From contig CAZLMG010000007.1 of assembly GCA_964560765.1 (NCBI GenBank), forward strand, positions 62,001 to 126,000: a stretch of 64,000 nucleotides of DNA. Direction: 5' to 3'. This document shows positions 42,901 through 51,711 of the stretch, piece by piece. The DNA comes from CAZLMG01 sp964560765 (lineage in GTDB: Bacteria > Bdellovibrionota_B > Oligoflexia > Oligoflexales > CAZLMG01). The translations under genes were made by a program, and so were the position numbers. Under the pieces are notes generated by a model. It saw nothing but the letters and a program-made list of their open reading frames with translations, searched no databases and had not been told where the DNA came from. Position 1 is the first letter of the stretch. Each line of letters begins with the position of its first letter.

Positions 42901-44094
42901 ATGTCCTTATCAAGATCTATCGCTTTTATGATGTCGGGGCTTGTGTTTCTCGGCACGTCGGCGATCCTCACGGCTAGTCCCAACAAGGATCTTCTCACGG
43001 TCATTCCGTTCACGCATGTCGGCGTTACCCCCAGGGACGGCATCAAGTTGGCATTTTTTCTGCCCTGCGGCGCCACGTATCTTGGCACCGTTACATCGCA
43101 GGATCCGGTGCGACCAGAGGTTGTGCGGTTGGCGATTCTGGCTCGCCAAGATGCCATGGTTTGCACGAGTCTGCCCAGGCCAGAACAAATCGTTTTAACT
43201 ACTATGCCCACGGTGCGCAAGGTTGAGGCGCTTTCCGTTCCGCTGGGCCGTGTGAGTTTCACTTTAGCGGATTCGTTGGATGTGATCGGCGGCAAGAGAT
43301 CGCAGCCTGGGGTAGAGGCTGTTTACGAAGATAATTGCGCCCAGCAAGTCGGCATGGTGATCGACGAGCGCGAAGGCAAAGTACTGAAGGTGGCGGTACT
43401 TGGATTCATGAAGATCGGAGCCAAGCCAAAGTGTCCTTATCAGCAGCATGTGCTTAAGGCGAGTTACTTGCGTGCCAAGGGCCGCGTCGTGCGACCGCTC
43501 ATGCTCTCGCCGCAAGAACTCGAGCGGGCTTATACGCTGCGGGTTATTGCCGCTTCCGATGTTCGACGTATTGGGGTCAATTCCGCTGGTGTCGTCGTGA
43601 GCTACACGCGCAGTTGTCAGGAGGCTCCTATTGGACCGATCGTGACTCGTGAGGGTCAAGCCAAGACCTTGCACGTCGGCGTCCTGGTCGCGCGATTCTA
43701 TAATCGAACCTGCGCCCGCGAGAATGCGGTCCATGATCAGCTGCAGCTCCGGGACGTTCAGGTTCCGGAGGGCTATCAATTTGCGGCGATGCAGCTTGCC
43801 ATTCCAGCCGGTCAGCGTCTTACTGTTACTGCGCCACAGCGCTATACCGCTGGCCAGTTGGGTGAGGCAAATGGCCTCATTTTGGATTATATCGCTTCCT
43901 GCCGGCAGCCGGTTGGCGTCGTCTATGCACGCGACTTCGCCCAAAACTTGAGCGTCGGTGTTGTGCAGTTCGAGGATCTAAGCCGCTGTGCCGGTCAGGC
44001 TCAAGCTGCCACCGTTGCCCAGCCTTTATTCCCTGGTGATCAGCAATCAGGTAAGATCTATCCCATGCGCTTGGCTGGCTTTCGCTATTTTTGA
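42901..44094 (+). CDS. Secreted protein with four cysteine-pair repeats, unrecognised
   Basis: A 397-residue protein with a signal peptide (SIAFMMSGLVFLGTSAILTA). I recognise no family. Four tandem units of roughly 90 residues cover the mature part. Each has a pattern like VVVSYTRSC, then about 31 residues with a GPIV/GMVI turn and a strand such as LHVGVLVARF, then a second Cys (RTC). Cys-to-Cys gaps are 31, 31, 31 and 28. The pairs probably form disulfides in the periplasm. ATG 42901 is chosen; a TTG at 42886 is possible, and no clear ribosome binding site is seen. It is 19 bases before alr. Confidence 0.62.
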   Translation: MSLSRSIAFMMSGLVFLGTSAILTASPNKDLLTVIPFTHVGVTPRDGIKLAFFLPCGATYLGTVTSQDPVRPEVVRLAILARQDAMVCTSLPRPEQIVLTTMPTVRKVEALSVPLGRVSFTLADSLDVIGGKRSQPGVEAVYEDNCAQQVGMVIDEREGKVLKVAVLGFMKIGAKPKCPYQQHVLKASYLRAKGRVVRPLMLSPQELERAYTLRVIAASDVRRIGVNSAGVVVSYTRSCQEAPIGPIVTREGQAKTLHVGVLVARFYNRTCARENAVHDQLQLRDVQVPEGYQFAAMQLAIPAGQRLTVTAPQRYTAGQLGEANGLILDYIASCRQPVGVVYARDFAQNLSVGVVQFEDLSRCAGQAQAATVAQPLFPGDQQSGKIYPMRLAGFRYF

Positions 44095-44113
44095 AATCAA
44101 TTGAGTTTTCGAC

Positions 44114-45235
44114 ATGCATTCATGGATTGAATTGAGTCGATCAGCATTGCTGGGTAACTATCGTGGTTTTTGCCAAGTTATGGGCAAGGAGCGCGTGGCC
44201 CCTGTGCTGAAATCCAATGCCTACGGGCACGGTATGCCGGAAGTATTCGGCATTTTGCGCGATGAAAATCCAGAGTGGCTATGCGTCAATTACCTCTTTG
44301 AGGCCAAAGAACTCCGAGAACTCGGCTTCGCCAAGCGGATTTTGGTTGTTGGCCCCCTTTTGGCTGAAGAGCTTGTAGACGCATTTAACCTGGAAGCGGA
44401 CATTCTCTTGCCGTCGACATTTTTGCTCGAGCACTGGCTGGGATTGGCGAATAAGCCGCGCGCGCACATCAAGATTGATACGGGAATGTCTCGCCAGGGA
44501 TTCTTAATCGAAGATATGGATAGGATTGTGGCGATGCTGCAGCCGGCGTGCGATCGTGTTGTTGGTGTATGCACTCATTTCGCCAACGTAGAGGACGTGC
44601 TGGAGCACGGCTATGCGGACTTGCAGATGGATCGCTTCCAGAAAGCTCGCGACAAACTTGCCGCGGGTGGCATGGATCGTTTAATCACCCATGCGGCATC
44701 CAGCGCATCCAGCCTAATCCTTGCGGATAGCCGCTTTGATCTTTGTCGAATTGGTATTTCCTTGTACGGAGTCTGGCCTTCACAGACGACTCGCCTCAGT
44801 TACTCGCGCGAATTTGGCGAAGTTATCGGGTTGAAGCCGGTGCTAGCTTGGAAGACACGGGTTGCATTAGCCAAGCCGGTCGAGCAAGGGAGCTTTATAG
44901 GCTATGGCTGTACCTATCGTGCTCCATACCGGATGATCGTCGCGGTGTTGCCTGTTGGCTATTATGAGGGCTACCCGCGACTTGCCGGGAACGATCAAAG
45001 TTACGTATTGATTCGAGGCAGCCGTTGTCGGATCGTCGGACGAATTTGTATGAACATGTTGATGGTTGACGTCACTCATGTGAAGGGGGTTGAGGCCCAA
45101 GATGAAGTGGCACTGATTGGTGTGGATGGCGATGATTCCGTAAGTGCAAGTGATATGGCCCATTGGAGCCAGACCATTCATTACGAGCTGCTCACTCGCT
45201 TGAATCCTCTCATCCCGCGTCGGGTGGTCGCGTGA
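44114..45235 (+). CDS. alr: Alanine racemase
   Basis: PLP enzyme that converts L- to D-alanine for peptidoglycan. The 373 residues have the PLP lysine in VLKSNAYGHG (Lys33), IDTGMSRQGF, the catalytic Tyr in FIGYGCTYRA (Tyr264), and the C-terminal beta domain (GRICMNMLMVDVT). The start fits the family. It follows the cysteine-repeat gene by 19 bases and overlaps the VOC gene by four. Confidence 0.97.
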   Translation: MHSWIELSRSALLGNYRGFCQVMGKERVAPVLKSNAYGHGMPEVFGILRDENPEWLCVNYLFEAKELRELGFAKRILVVGPLLAEELVDAFNLEADILLPSTFLLEHWLGLANKPRAHIKIDTGMSRQGFLIEDMDRIVAMLQPACDRVVGVCTHFANVEDVLEHGYADLQMDRFQKARDKLAAGGMDRLITHAASSASSLILADSRFDLCRIGISLYGVWPSQTTRLSYSREFGEVIGLKPVLAWKTRVALAKPVEQGSFIGYGCTYRAPYRMIVAVLPVGYYEGYPRLAGNDQSYVLIRGSRCRIVGRICMNMLMVDVTHVKGVEAQDEVALIGVDGDDSVSASDMAHWSQTIHYELLTRLNPLIPRRVVA

Positions 45236-45594
45236 CGCTGTCGCCGGAAATTTGCCAATTGGAATTACATGTCAGCGATTTGACAAAGTCGCTGCAGTTC
45301 TTCGCAGAGGTCTTTGGTTGGACGGCAGTTCCGGCAGATATGCACGAGTACGTCGTCTTGTCCGTTCCCGAAGACTGTCCCTTTGGTGTTGCCTTGGTTC
45401 CCGATGCGAAACGAGCTCGCGGTACGGGTGGCTTCATTCCGTACTTTCGCTGCGACGACCCGGAAGAGATACTCCGTAGGGTGCGGAAAGCAGGAGGGAC
45501 TGTAAGATTCGGCCCCAAACACCTCGCCAGTTATGGCGATATCTATCAATTCGAAGATCTTGATGGTCAGCGGTTTGGGTTATTTAAACGCTAA
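45232..45594 (+). CDS. VOC-family protein (glyoxalase/bleomycin-resistance fold)
   Basis: A 120-residue single-domain VOC protein: ICQLELHVSDLTKSLQFFAEVFGW opens it, with FIPYFRCDDPEEILRRVRKAGG in the middle and IYQFEDLDGQRFGLF at the end. The metal-binding positions of glyoxalase I are not all obvious. Substrate unknown. Start is the GTG at 45232, which overlaps the alr stop as GTGA; an open reading from 45163 would lie inside alr and is rejected. Confidence 0.85.
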   Translation: MTLSPEICQLELHVSDLTKSLQFFAEVFGWTAVPADMHEYVVLSVPEDCPFGVALVPDAKRARGTGGFIPYFRCDDPEEILRRVRKAGGTVRFGPKHLASYGDIYQFEDLDGQRFGLFKR

Positions 45595-46328
45595 CGGCGT
45601 TTCTCTAGGGTCTGATCCTTAGTCAGAACCACTCCATCCACAATCAGACCGGGCGCTAACTTTTCAGGATTGGCAAGTTTCCATCCATGCTGAGCGAAGG
45701 CTTCAACAACGGATTGTCGAATGCGGCGGTTTTCCGAAGACTCATCGCCAATGAAGTGCTCAACCAGTCTTGGAACTTGTGGATCCTTTTGTTCAATAAG
45801 GACTTCCACAGCAGCAAAGCGAACGCGCTCGTCGGGGTCATTCAAGAAATGCGCAATTTTACCAATAAAACCAGGTAACTGATGGTCCCGCAGATAGCAA
45901 AGGACGTCGTAATTCTTATCAACGGCAGCCTGATCGAATGCGACATCTTCGAAATTTAGCGCCGCCTTTAGACTCTCTGCTAGGGACTCCTCGTTTCCTA
46001 TTTGCGTCAGTAGCTTGATGGGCCAGGCGATGTGATCAGAACTCCGCAGATGCTCTTGGACGAAGGGCAGTGCCGCATTGCCATAACGGACGATGCCGTC
46101 ATAGGCCATTTCCTTTTCGCGGACGTCCGTAATGCCGTTCTCTAGGCTATAGTCGAAGCGCTTTAAAAGCGCTGGGACCGCAATTTCAATTTCGTCTAGG
46201 CCCTTCATGTACTCGATGGCCGCCCAGCGATCTTCTTTTATAGCCTTACTATTCTTAATGGCAGCAGCAGAGCGTTCATTCTTCTTTCGCCGACGCGACT
46301 CGTTGTACTCTCGCCACTTCTTCAACAT
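45591..46328 (-). CDS. HEAT-repeat-like protein
   Basis: A 245-residue cytoplasmic helical repeat protein. The N-terminal 30 residues are basic (ESRRRKKNERS). Helical pairs follow, such as AVPALLKRFDYSL, ALPFVQEHLRSSDHIAWPIKLL, HFLNDPDERVRFAAVEVLIEQ and RLVEHFIGDESSENRRIRQSVV. The DPxxRVRxAAxxxL pattern is typical of HEAT repeats that bind proteins. Partner and role are unknown. Its end overlaps the VOC gene tail to tail by four bases. Confidence 0.75.
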   Translation of the reverse strand: MLKKWREYNESRRRKKNERSAAAIKNSKAIKEDRWAAIEYMKGLDEIEIAVPALLKRFDYSLENGITDVREKEMAYDGIVRYGNAALPFVQEHLRSSDHIAWPIKLLTQIGNEESLAESLKAALNFEDVAFDQAAVDKNYDVLCYLRDHQLPGFIGKIAHFLNDPDERVRFAAVEVLIEQKDPQVPRLVEHFIGDESSENRRIRQSVVEAFAQHGWKLANPEKLAPGLIVDGVVLTKDQTLEKRR

Positions 46329-46367
46329 CGTTATCGCATCCTCATCGCCGCAGCGTCTTCAGGTCAT

Positions 46368-46396
46368 TTCCAATTGGAATTCAGAATAGTTATATT
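46368..46396 (+). promoter_or_regulatory. Candidate promoter of glmU-glmS-pcrA
   Basis: TTCCAA (46368-46373), 17 bases, TATATT (46391-46396). The -35 copy lies in the 12-base palindrome TTCCAATTGGAA, so a dimeric regulator could act here. Confidence 0.4.
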
Positions 46397-46453
46397 CTAA
46401 GCTTTGGCGGAAAATCCATCGACAATTGGTCGAATCGGGGAGGTCGTGCAGTC

Positions 46454-47254
46454 ATGGCAAATTCAAGAGAGGTCTGTGCCATCGTCTTGGCCGCAGGAAA
46501 GGGCACCAGGATGAAGAGCCCCTTACCCAAGGTTTTGCACGAAATTGCCGGTCGTCCGATGCTAACTTGGGTAATACAGGCACTGCGAGCCGCTGGGGTG
46601 CATACCTCGGTTGCGGTTGTTGGCGGTGACCTCCAGCCATTCCAGTCCGTATTGGCGGAATATCCTGATTTGGTCATCTGTGAGCAAAAACAAAGGCGCG
46701 GCACTGCTGACGCCGTGGCCGCAGCCTGGGTAGCATTTGCAGGTGTCACCCGTCCCGTTTATGCGGACGGCGCGATTCTACGTGGCGAACCGGTGTCGGC
46801 GGACTACGTCATCGTCTGCAATGGCGATGCACCCAACCTAAATCCAAGTACTATAAGGGCTTTCTGCGACTCAATGGTGGCGCGCAACGTAGACTTAGCA
46901 GTTATCGGAATGCGACATCCGCGGCCGTTCGGTTACGGTCGGATTGTTCAAGATGACGAAGGAAACCTGACAAAAATTGTGGAAGAAAAGGACGCCGACG
47001 AGGCTACGCGCCGCATCGACCTCTGTAACTCAGGTGTCGTTCTGGGACGGACGGGAGTTCTTTTCGATCTACTTGGGCAAGTCACCACCAATAATTCTCA
47101 GAACGAGTACTATCTTACGGACTGTTTCGCCTTGGCACAGAAACATGGTAAGTCCGTCCAGGTCTATGAAACAGCTGATTGGCAGGGGTTCGAAGGTATC
47201 AATGACCCCCAACAATTGGCAGCTTTGTCGCAAATCATGCAAGGTCGCTCGTAA
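46454..47254 (+). CDS. glmU: UDP-N-acetylglucosamine pyrophosphorylase domain protein (GlmU N-terminal half)
   Basis: Nucleotidyltransferase that makes UDP-GlcNAc from GlcNAc-1-phosphate and UTP. The 266 residues have the opening AIVLAAGKGTRMKSPLPKVLHEIAG, CNGDAPNL with metal Asp, GYGRIVQD, and NEYYLTDCFALAQ. Full-length GlmU is about 450 residues with a left-handed beta-helix acetyltransferase half; that half is missing here and the gene ends cleanly at a TAA, 12 bases before glmS. The acetylation step must be carried out elsewhere. GGAGG about 11 bases before ATG. Confidence 0.88.
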   Translation: MANSREVCAIVLAAGKGTRMKSPLPKVLHEIAGRPMLTWVIQALRAAGVHTSVAVVGGDLQPFQSVLAEYPDLVICEQKQRRGTADAVAAAWVAFAGVTRPVYADGAILRGEPVSADYVIVCNGDAPNLNPSTIRAFCDSMVARNVDLAVIGMRHPRPFGYGRIVQDDEGNLTKIVEEKDADEATRRIDLCNSGVVLGRTGVLFDLLGQVTTNNSQNEYYLTDCFALAQKHGKSVQVYETADWQGFEGINDPQQLAALSQIMQGRS

Positions 47255-47266
47255 GGGAGTTTCGCT

Positions 47267-49099
47267 ATGTGTGGAATTATTGGTTATGTGGGCAGTCGGT
47301 CTTGCATTCGCGTCATCTATGACGGCTTAAAGCGGCTCGAGTATCGCGGCTACGACTCCGCAGGCATCGCTGTTCTTTCGCATCATAAGATTAATCTGAT
47401 CAGGGCCAAGGGCAAACTCAGTGAGCTGGAGCCTTTGCTACAGGAATTGCCTGAACAGGCAACGATCGGTTTAGGGCATACGCGATGGGCGACGCACGGC
47501 AAACCTTCTACCACGAATGCCCATCCGCATGTTACGGATCGCATCGCCCTCGTGCACAATGGCATTATTGAGAACTATCAAGATTTGAAGGCGGGTTTGG
47601 AAGCCGCAGGTGTCAAATTCTCTTCCGAGACGGACACGGAAGTTGTTTTGCATCTTTTGGCTCAGGAATTGAAAAAGTCCAAAGACCCGAAACAAGCCAT
47701 CGTCCAGTTATTGACCCGTTTAAAGGGCGCCTACTCTCTCGGTATTTTGCTCTTAGATCATCCTGACGAAATTTACTTGGTCAAGCAGGGCTCGCCGCTT
47801 GTAGTCGGTCTTGGCAAGGGCGAGAATTTCTTTGCCTCAGATATTGCCGCCCTTGTTGATCACACGGACCAAGCCGTCGTGCTTAAGGATGGGCAAATTG
47901 CCAGAATTACAAGCCAAAAATTTGAGCTCTGTGATTTTGACGGCCATGAGCTGAATCCGGAGGTCACCCGCATCGAATGGTCAGCTGACGCGGTGGAAAA
48001 AGCTGGATACCCGCACTACATGCTGAAGGAAATTCACGAGCAGCCAGCGGTTTTGGCCAATCTCATTGCCCGAGCGATCAATCTGGAAACGGGCGCACTG
48101 AATCATGCAGCGATGCAGCTGGATAAGGTCAACCTTAAAAACATCGACGCCGTTCACATGGTGGCTTGCGGTACAGCTTTTTACTCGGCAATGGTCACTC
48201 GATACACCATGGAGTCATTGCTAAAAGTGCCAGTGAATGTGGAGCTGGCAAGTGAGTTTCGCTACCGCGAACCGCACATTAATAGCCAATCATTGTTTAT
48301 TGCAGTCTCGCAATCGGGGGAGACAGCCGATACTTTAGCCTCGTTGAAGCACGCAAGAGCTTGTGGTGCGCAAATCATGAGCATCGTCAATGTGCGCCAT
48401 TCAGAGATTGCCCGCTTGTCAGACGCTGTTTTCTACATGGACTGTGGTCCGGAGATCGGTGTGGCTTCAACGAAAGCTTTTACCTCGATGGTGTTGTCTG
48501 GATACCTTTTATCGTGCGCAGTTGCTGAGCAAAAGGGTCTAGTGACAGAGGCCACGTTGGCGAATGAGCTGCGTGAGTTGCGTCAGCTACCCCACCTCCT
48601 TCAACAGGTCCTCAATAGTGCGCCGAAAGTGTTGCAGCTGGCGCAGAAATATTTTGATTCCGTACATTTTCTGTACTTGGGTCGCGGCGTCAATTACCCC
48701 ATCGCCCTCGAAGGCGCCCTCAAGCTCAAGGAGATTTCCTATATTCACGCCGAGGGATATGCGGCCGGAGAGCTGAAGCACGGCCCCATTGCGCTCATCG
48801 ATCGCAATATGCCGATTTTGGCACTGGCACCGAAGGATCGATACTATGACAAGACCGTGGCGAACATAGAAGAAGTCAAGGCGCGCGAGGGAAAAATCAT
48901 CGGTATTGGGGTTGAGGGCGATAACCAATTGGCTAATCTTTGTGATGATGTCTTCTCGCTTCCAAGCCTAACGGTACCGGCGCTACAAGCCATCTTGAAC
49001 GTCATTCCGTTGCAATTATTCTCGTACCAAGTTGCGGTACTGCGCGGAACAGATGTGGATCAGCCACGTAACCTCGCAAAATCAGTGACGGTGGAGTAA
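47267..49099 (+). CDS. glmS: Glutamine-fructose-6-phosphate aminotransferase
   Basis: First enzyme of amino-sugar synthesis: fructose-6-phosphate plus glutamine to glucosamine-6-phosphate. The 610 residues have the N-terminal glutaminase with nucleophile Cys2 (MCGIIGYVG) and two sugar-isomerase domains (VACGTAFYSAMV, SQSGETADTLASL, YLGRGVNYPIALEGALKLKE). The end NLAKSVTVE is the normal C-terminus. It lies 12 bases after glmU(N) and two before pcrA, so all three are likely one transcript. No glmS ribozyme-like sequence was noticed upstream. Confidence 0.97.
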   Translation: MCGIIGYVGSRSCIRVIYDGLKRLEYRGYDSAGIAVLSHHKINLIRAKGKLSELEPLLQELPEQATIGLGHTRWATHGKPSTTNAHPHVTDRIALVHNGIIENYQDLKAGLEAAGVKFSSETDTEVVLHLLAQELKKSKDPKQAIVQLLTRLKGAYSLGILLLDHPDEIYLVKQGSPLVVGLGKGENFFASDIAALVDHTDQAVVLKDGQIARITSQKFELCDFDGHELNPEVTRIEWSADAVEKAGYPHYMLKEIHEQPAVLANLIARAINLETGALNHAAMQLDKVNLKNIDAVHMVACGTAFYSAMVTRYTMESLLKVPVNVELASEFRYREPHINSQSLFIAVSQSGETADTLASLKHARACGAQIMSIVNVRHSEIARLSDAVFYMDCGPEIGVASTKAFTSMVLSGYLLSCAVAEQKGLVTEATLANELRELRQLPHLLQQVLNSAPKVLQLAQKYFDSVHFLYLGRGVNYPIALEGALKLKEISYIHAEGYAAGELKHGPIALIDRNMPILALAPKDRYYDKTVANIEEVKAREGKIIGIGVEGDNQLANLCDDVFSLPSLTVPALQAILNVIPLQLFSYQVAVLRGTDVDQPRNLAKSVTVE

Positions 49100-49101
49100 C
49101 G

Positions 49102-51294
49102 GTGAAGGATTTATTGCAGGGGCTAAATGGCGTGCAGCGCGAGGCGGTGCTGCATCAAAGCGGCCCCGCTGTCGTTTTTGCTGGAGCGGGTAGTGGTAAG
49201 ACGCGCGTCATTACGACCCGAATCGCGCGCTTGATCCGTGAAGGCGTGAGCCCTTGGTCCATATTGGCGGTGACGTTCACGAACAAAGCCGCTGGCGAAA
49301 TGCAGCATCGAGTCCTTGATCTGTGTCCGGAGGGTCGCGGCTGCCATATCGCAACTTTTCATAGCGCCTGTGCTCGATGGTTGCGTGAGTTTGCTGCCGA
49401 ACTAGGCTTTACAGCCGATTTCTCCATTTACGACGATAACGATTCAAATGCGGCGATAAAGACCGTGCTCAAGTCGATGACGGTTAATGTTGACTTGGCG
49501 TCACTGTTGCCTGAAATCAAGTCATTCATTCAGATGTGTAAGACGAATGCATTGTTTCCCGCGGATGTTGAGAGGATGCAGGCCCAGATGTCGCATCTGA
49601 TCCCTCATGGCGGAATCCGCATTTATAAGGCGTATCAGGAGTACTTGGCGCAATGCAATGCCATGGACTTTGCTGACTTGCTACTCAACATGCTCTTGCT
49701 TTTGCGAAATAATGTGACCGTTCGCGCAATCTTGCAGAAGCGCTTTCGCTACGTCCTGGTGGATGAGTATCAAGACACCAATCGCACGCAGATGGAATTG
49801 ATCGAGCACATCGTCGCTCAACACCGCAATCTGATGGTTGTTGGTGACGATGATCAGTCTATTTATAGTTGGCGTGGCGCGACACCGGCCAATATCTTGG
49901 ATTTTGAGCGACATTATCCAGATGCCAAGCGCATTGCTATGGAGCAGAATTATCGGTCATCGAAGCACATCATTGAGGCATCAAGCGCAATGATTGCGAA
50001 TAACGCCACGCGGGCGAGTAAGCGTTTATTTACCGAGCGCGATTCGGGCGATCCCATTGAGTATCGGCTCGAACCGGATGGTGAGCTCGAAGCTTGGTAT
50101 GTCGCAGAAACCATATCGCGGGAGCAGTCGAGATTTCCGCTTTCGGAAGTGGCCATTTTTTACCGCACCAACAGTCAATCAAGGGTCTTGGAAGATGCGT
50201 TGCGTCGCGAGAATATCCCCTATCGAATTTTTGGTTCACTTCGATTTTACGACCGCCTAGAAATCAAAGATCTGATGGCCTACTTGCGACTGATTTTCAA
50301 CCGAGGCGATGATGTGAGTTTGAAGCGCATCATCAATGTGCCAGCACGGGGCATCGGCGCGAAAGCAATTGAAACGGCGGAAAACTTAGCGCGAGAGCAG
50401 GGCATTTCCCTATTCAAAGCTGTGCATCGAATTGTTGATGAAGGTTATCCGAAGATCGCGGGTAAGTTTCGTGTGTTTCTGGAAACATTCGCCCACATTG
50501 AGGCAGATGTGCGGTCTTCACCTCTGGATGAAGTCGTTGGCCAGCTCATGCACCACATCGAATACGGCGACTACTTGCGCAGCAAGTTTCCGGATCAGTA
50601 CGTAGATAAATTGGAAAACATCCACGAGTTAGCTACTGCCATGGGCGAGTATGCCAAGGCAAATCCTTCGGATGATTTGGGTACTTGGTTGCAGACGGTA
50701 AGCCTAGCTCGGGACGAGGCCGGCGAGGATTTGTCGGAAGGCGTCAGCATGATGACATTGCATATGGCAAAGGGCCTCGAGTTTTCGCGTGTGTATTTGG
50801 TTGGAGTTGAGGAGGGCTTACTCCCCCATCGCAACAGCTTGGATGATGCTCAATCTATCGAAGAGGAACGGAGACTTTTTTACGTGGGGATGACTCGCGC
50901 CAAGGTCCGTCTCACATTGTTATCAGCATCTCGACGCCGAACCCACAATCAAGTGATGTCCAATCGTCCCTCGCGCTTCCTCGGCGAGATTCCCCGAGAG
51001 AACTTGGCAAGAGCCACCGATTTTGCGTCGATGGGGCACGGGTCAGATACGGGCCAGGAATATGGTTCGTCGGAATCCACCGACTCTGGGCTTGTTTACG
51101 ATTACGGCGAAAGCCCCGCGACACCGGGTCGTATTGGTGTGGGCGCGCGCGTCTACCATGCAACGTTTGGAGTGGGCGTCATCAAGGGGACCACTGACGT
51201 GCGGGGTGAGCTGAAAGCGACAGTGCTGTTTGAGGAATTCGGCAGTCGATTGGTAAGTACCAGGCATCTCGCCATATTAGAGTCTCGGCTCTAG
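49102..51294 (+). CDS. pcrA: ATP-dependent DNA helicase PcrA/UvrD
   Basis: Superfamily-1 helicase for repair and replication restart. The 730 residues have Q motif GLNGVQREAV, Walker A FAGAGSGKTR, VDEYQDTNRTQ, GDDDQSIYSWRGA, EQNYRSS and LHMAKGLEFSRVYLVGVEEGLLPH. The C-terminal tail (VYHATFGVGVIKG, then TVLFEEFGSRLV) is the RNA-polymerase-binding Tudor-like fold of PcrA/UvrD. Start is GTG, two bases after the glmS stop, so translation is probably coupled. Confidence 0.95.
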   Translation: MKDLLQGLNGVQREAVLHQSGPAVVFAGAGSGKTRVITTRIARLIREGVSPWSILAVTFTNKAAGEMQHRVLDLCPEGRGCHIATFHSACARWLREFAAELGFTADFSIYDDNDSNAAIKTVLKSMTVNVDLASLLPEIKSFIQMCKTNALFPADVERMQAQMSHLIPHGGIRIYKAYQEYLAQCNAMDFADLLLNMLLLLRNNVTVRAILQKRFRYVLVDEYQDTNRTQMELIEHIVAQHRNLMVVGDDDQSIYSWRGATPANILDFERHYPDAKRIAMEQNYRSSKHIIEASSAMIANNATRASKRLFTERDSGDPIEYRLEPDGELEAWYVAETISREQSRFPLSEVAIFYRTNSQSRVLEDALRRENIPYRIFGSLRFYDRLEIKDLMAYLRLIFNRGDDVSLKRIINVPARGIGAKAIETAENLAREQGISLFKAVHRIVDEGYPKIAGKFRVFLETFAHIEADVRSSPLDEVVGQLMHHIEYGDYLRSKFPDQYVDKLENIHELATAMGEYAKANPSDDLGTWLQTVSLARDEAGEDLSEGVSMMTLHMAKGLEFSRVYLVGVEEGLLPHRNSLDDAQSIEEERRLFYVGMTRAKVRLTLLSASRRRTHNQVMSNRPSRFLGEIPRENLARATDFASMGHGSDTGQEYGSSESTDSGLVYDYGESPATPGRIGVGARVYHATFGVGVIKGTTDVRGELKATVLFEEFGSRLVSTRHLAILESRL

Positions 51295-51401
51295 CGCCAC
51301 ACAGCGCCCCAGTCCCGCGTTGCCAGCGGACTGTGTTAAAATAATCAACAGATTCTTCCTCGAAAATTTTAGCGTGTGTTGCTTAGCTGCAGGTGATTCC
51401 T

Positions 51402-51698
51402 ATGGCGCGGGAGCGTCAACTCACGAACATGGCGGGAGCGGGCATTCTAGTCACTGGAGTGGCTGTGCTGGTCGTTGGCATGATCCGTGGTGAGAGCTCA
51501 ATTCGAGCGTATATCGATCTGTTGCGTAGCCAAGAAGTCATGGAAAAGGCGGTATTTAATCTCGAGGCGGAAAATGAGGCACTTCATTCCGAGATTAACA
51601 AGATCCGTTCTTCTGCGGAGTACGCGCGAAAGGTGCTCAAGGACAAGTATCATCTGACCGAAGAAAATGAGACAATTTTGTTCTACGCCGATGAATAA
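51402..51698 (+). CDS. FtsB/DivIC-type septum formation initiator
   Basis: A 98-residue bitopic protein of the divisome FtsB/DivIC type. A short cytoplasmic start is followed by one membrane segment (MAGAGILVTGVAVLVVGMI) and a coiled coil (QEVMEKAVFNLEAENEALHSEINKIRSS). The domain ends SAEYARKVLKDKYHLTEENETI, close to the FtsB pattern of an aromatic-Glu-Ile tail. ATG 51402 has AGG about nine bases upstream. The gene ends 13 bases before the lipoprotein gene. FtsL was not recognised. Confidence 0.8.
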   Translation: MARERQLTNMAGAGILVTGVAVLVVGMIRGESSIRAYIDLLRSQEVMEKAVFNLEAENEALHSEINKIRSSAEYARKVLKDKYHLTEENETILFYADE

Positions 51699-51711
51699 GA
51701 GAGGTTGCTCG

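Noticed and set aside
45163..45231. Longer start for the VOC gene
   Set aside because: The extra residues are alr read in another frame; GTG 45232 overlaps the alr stop as expected.
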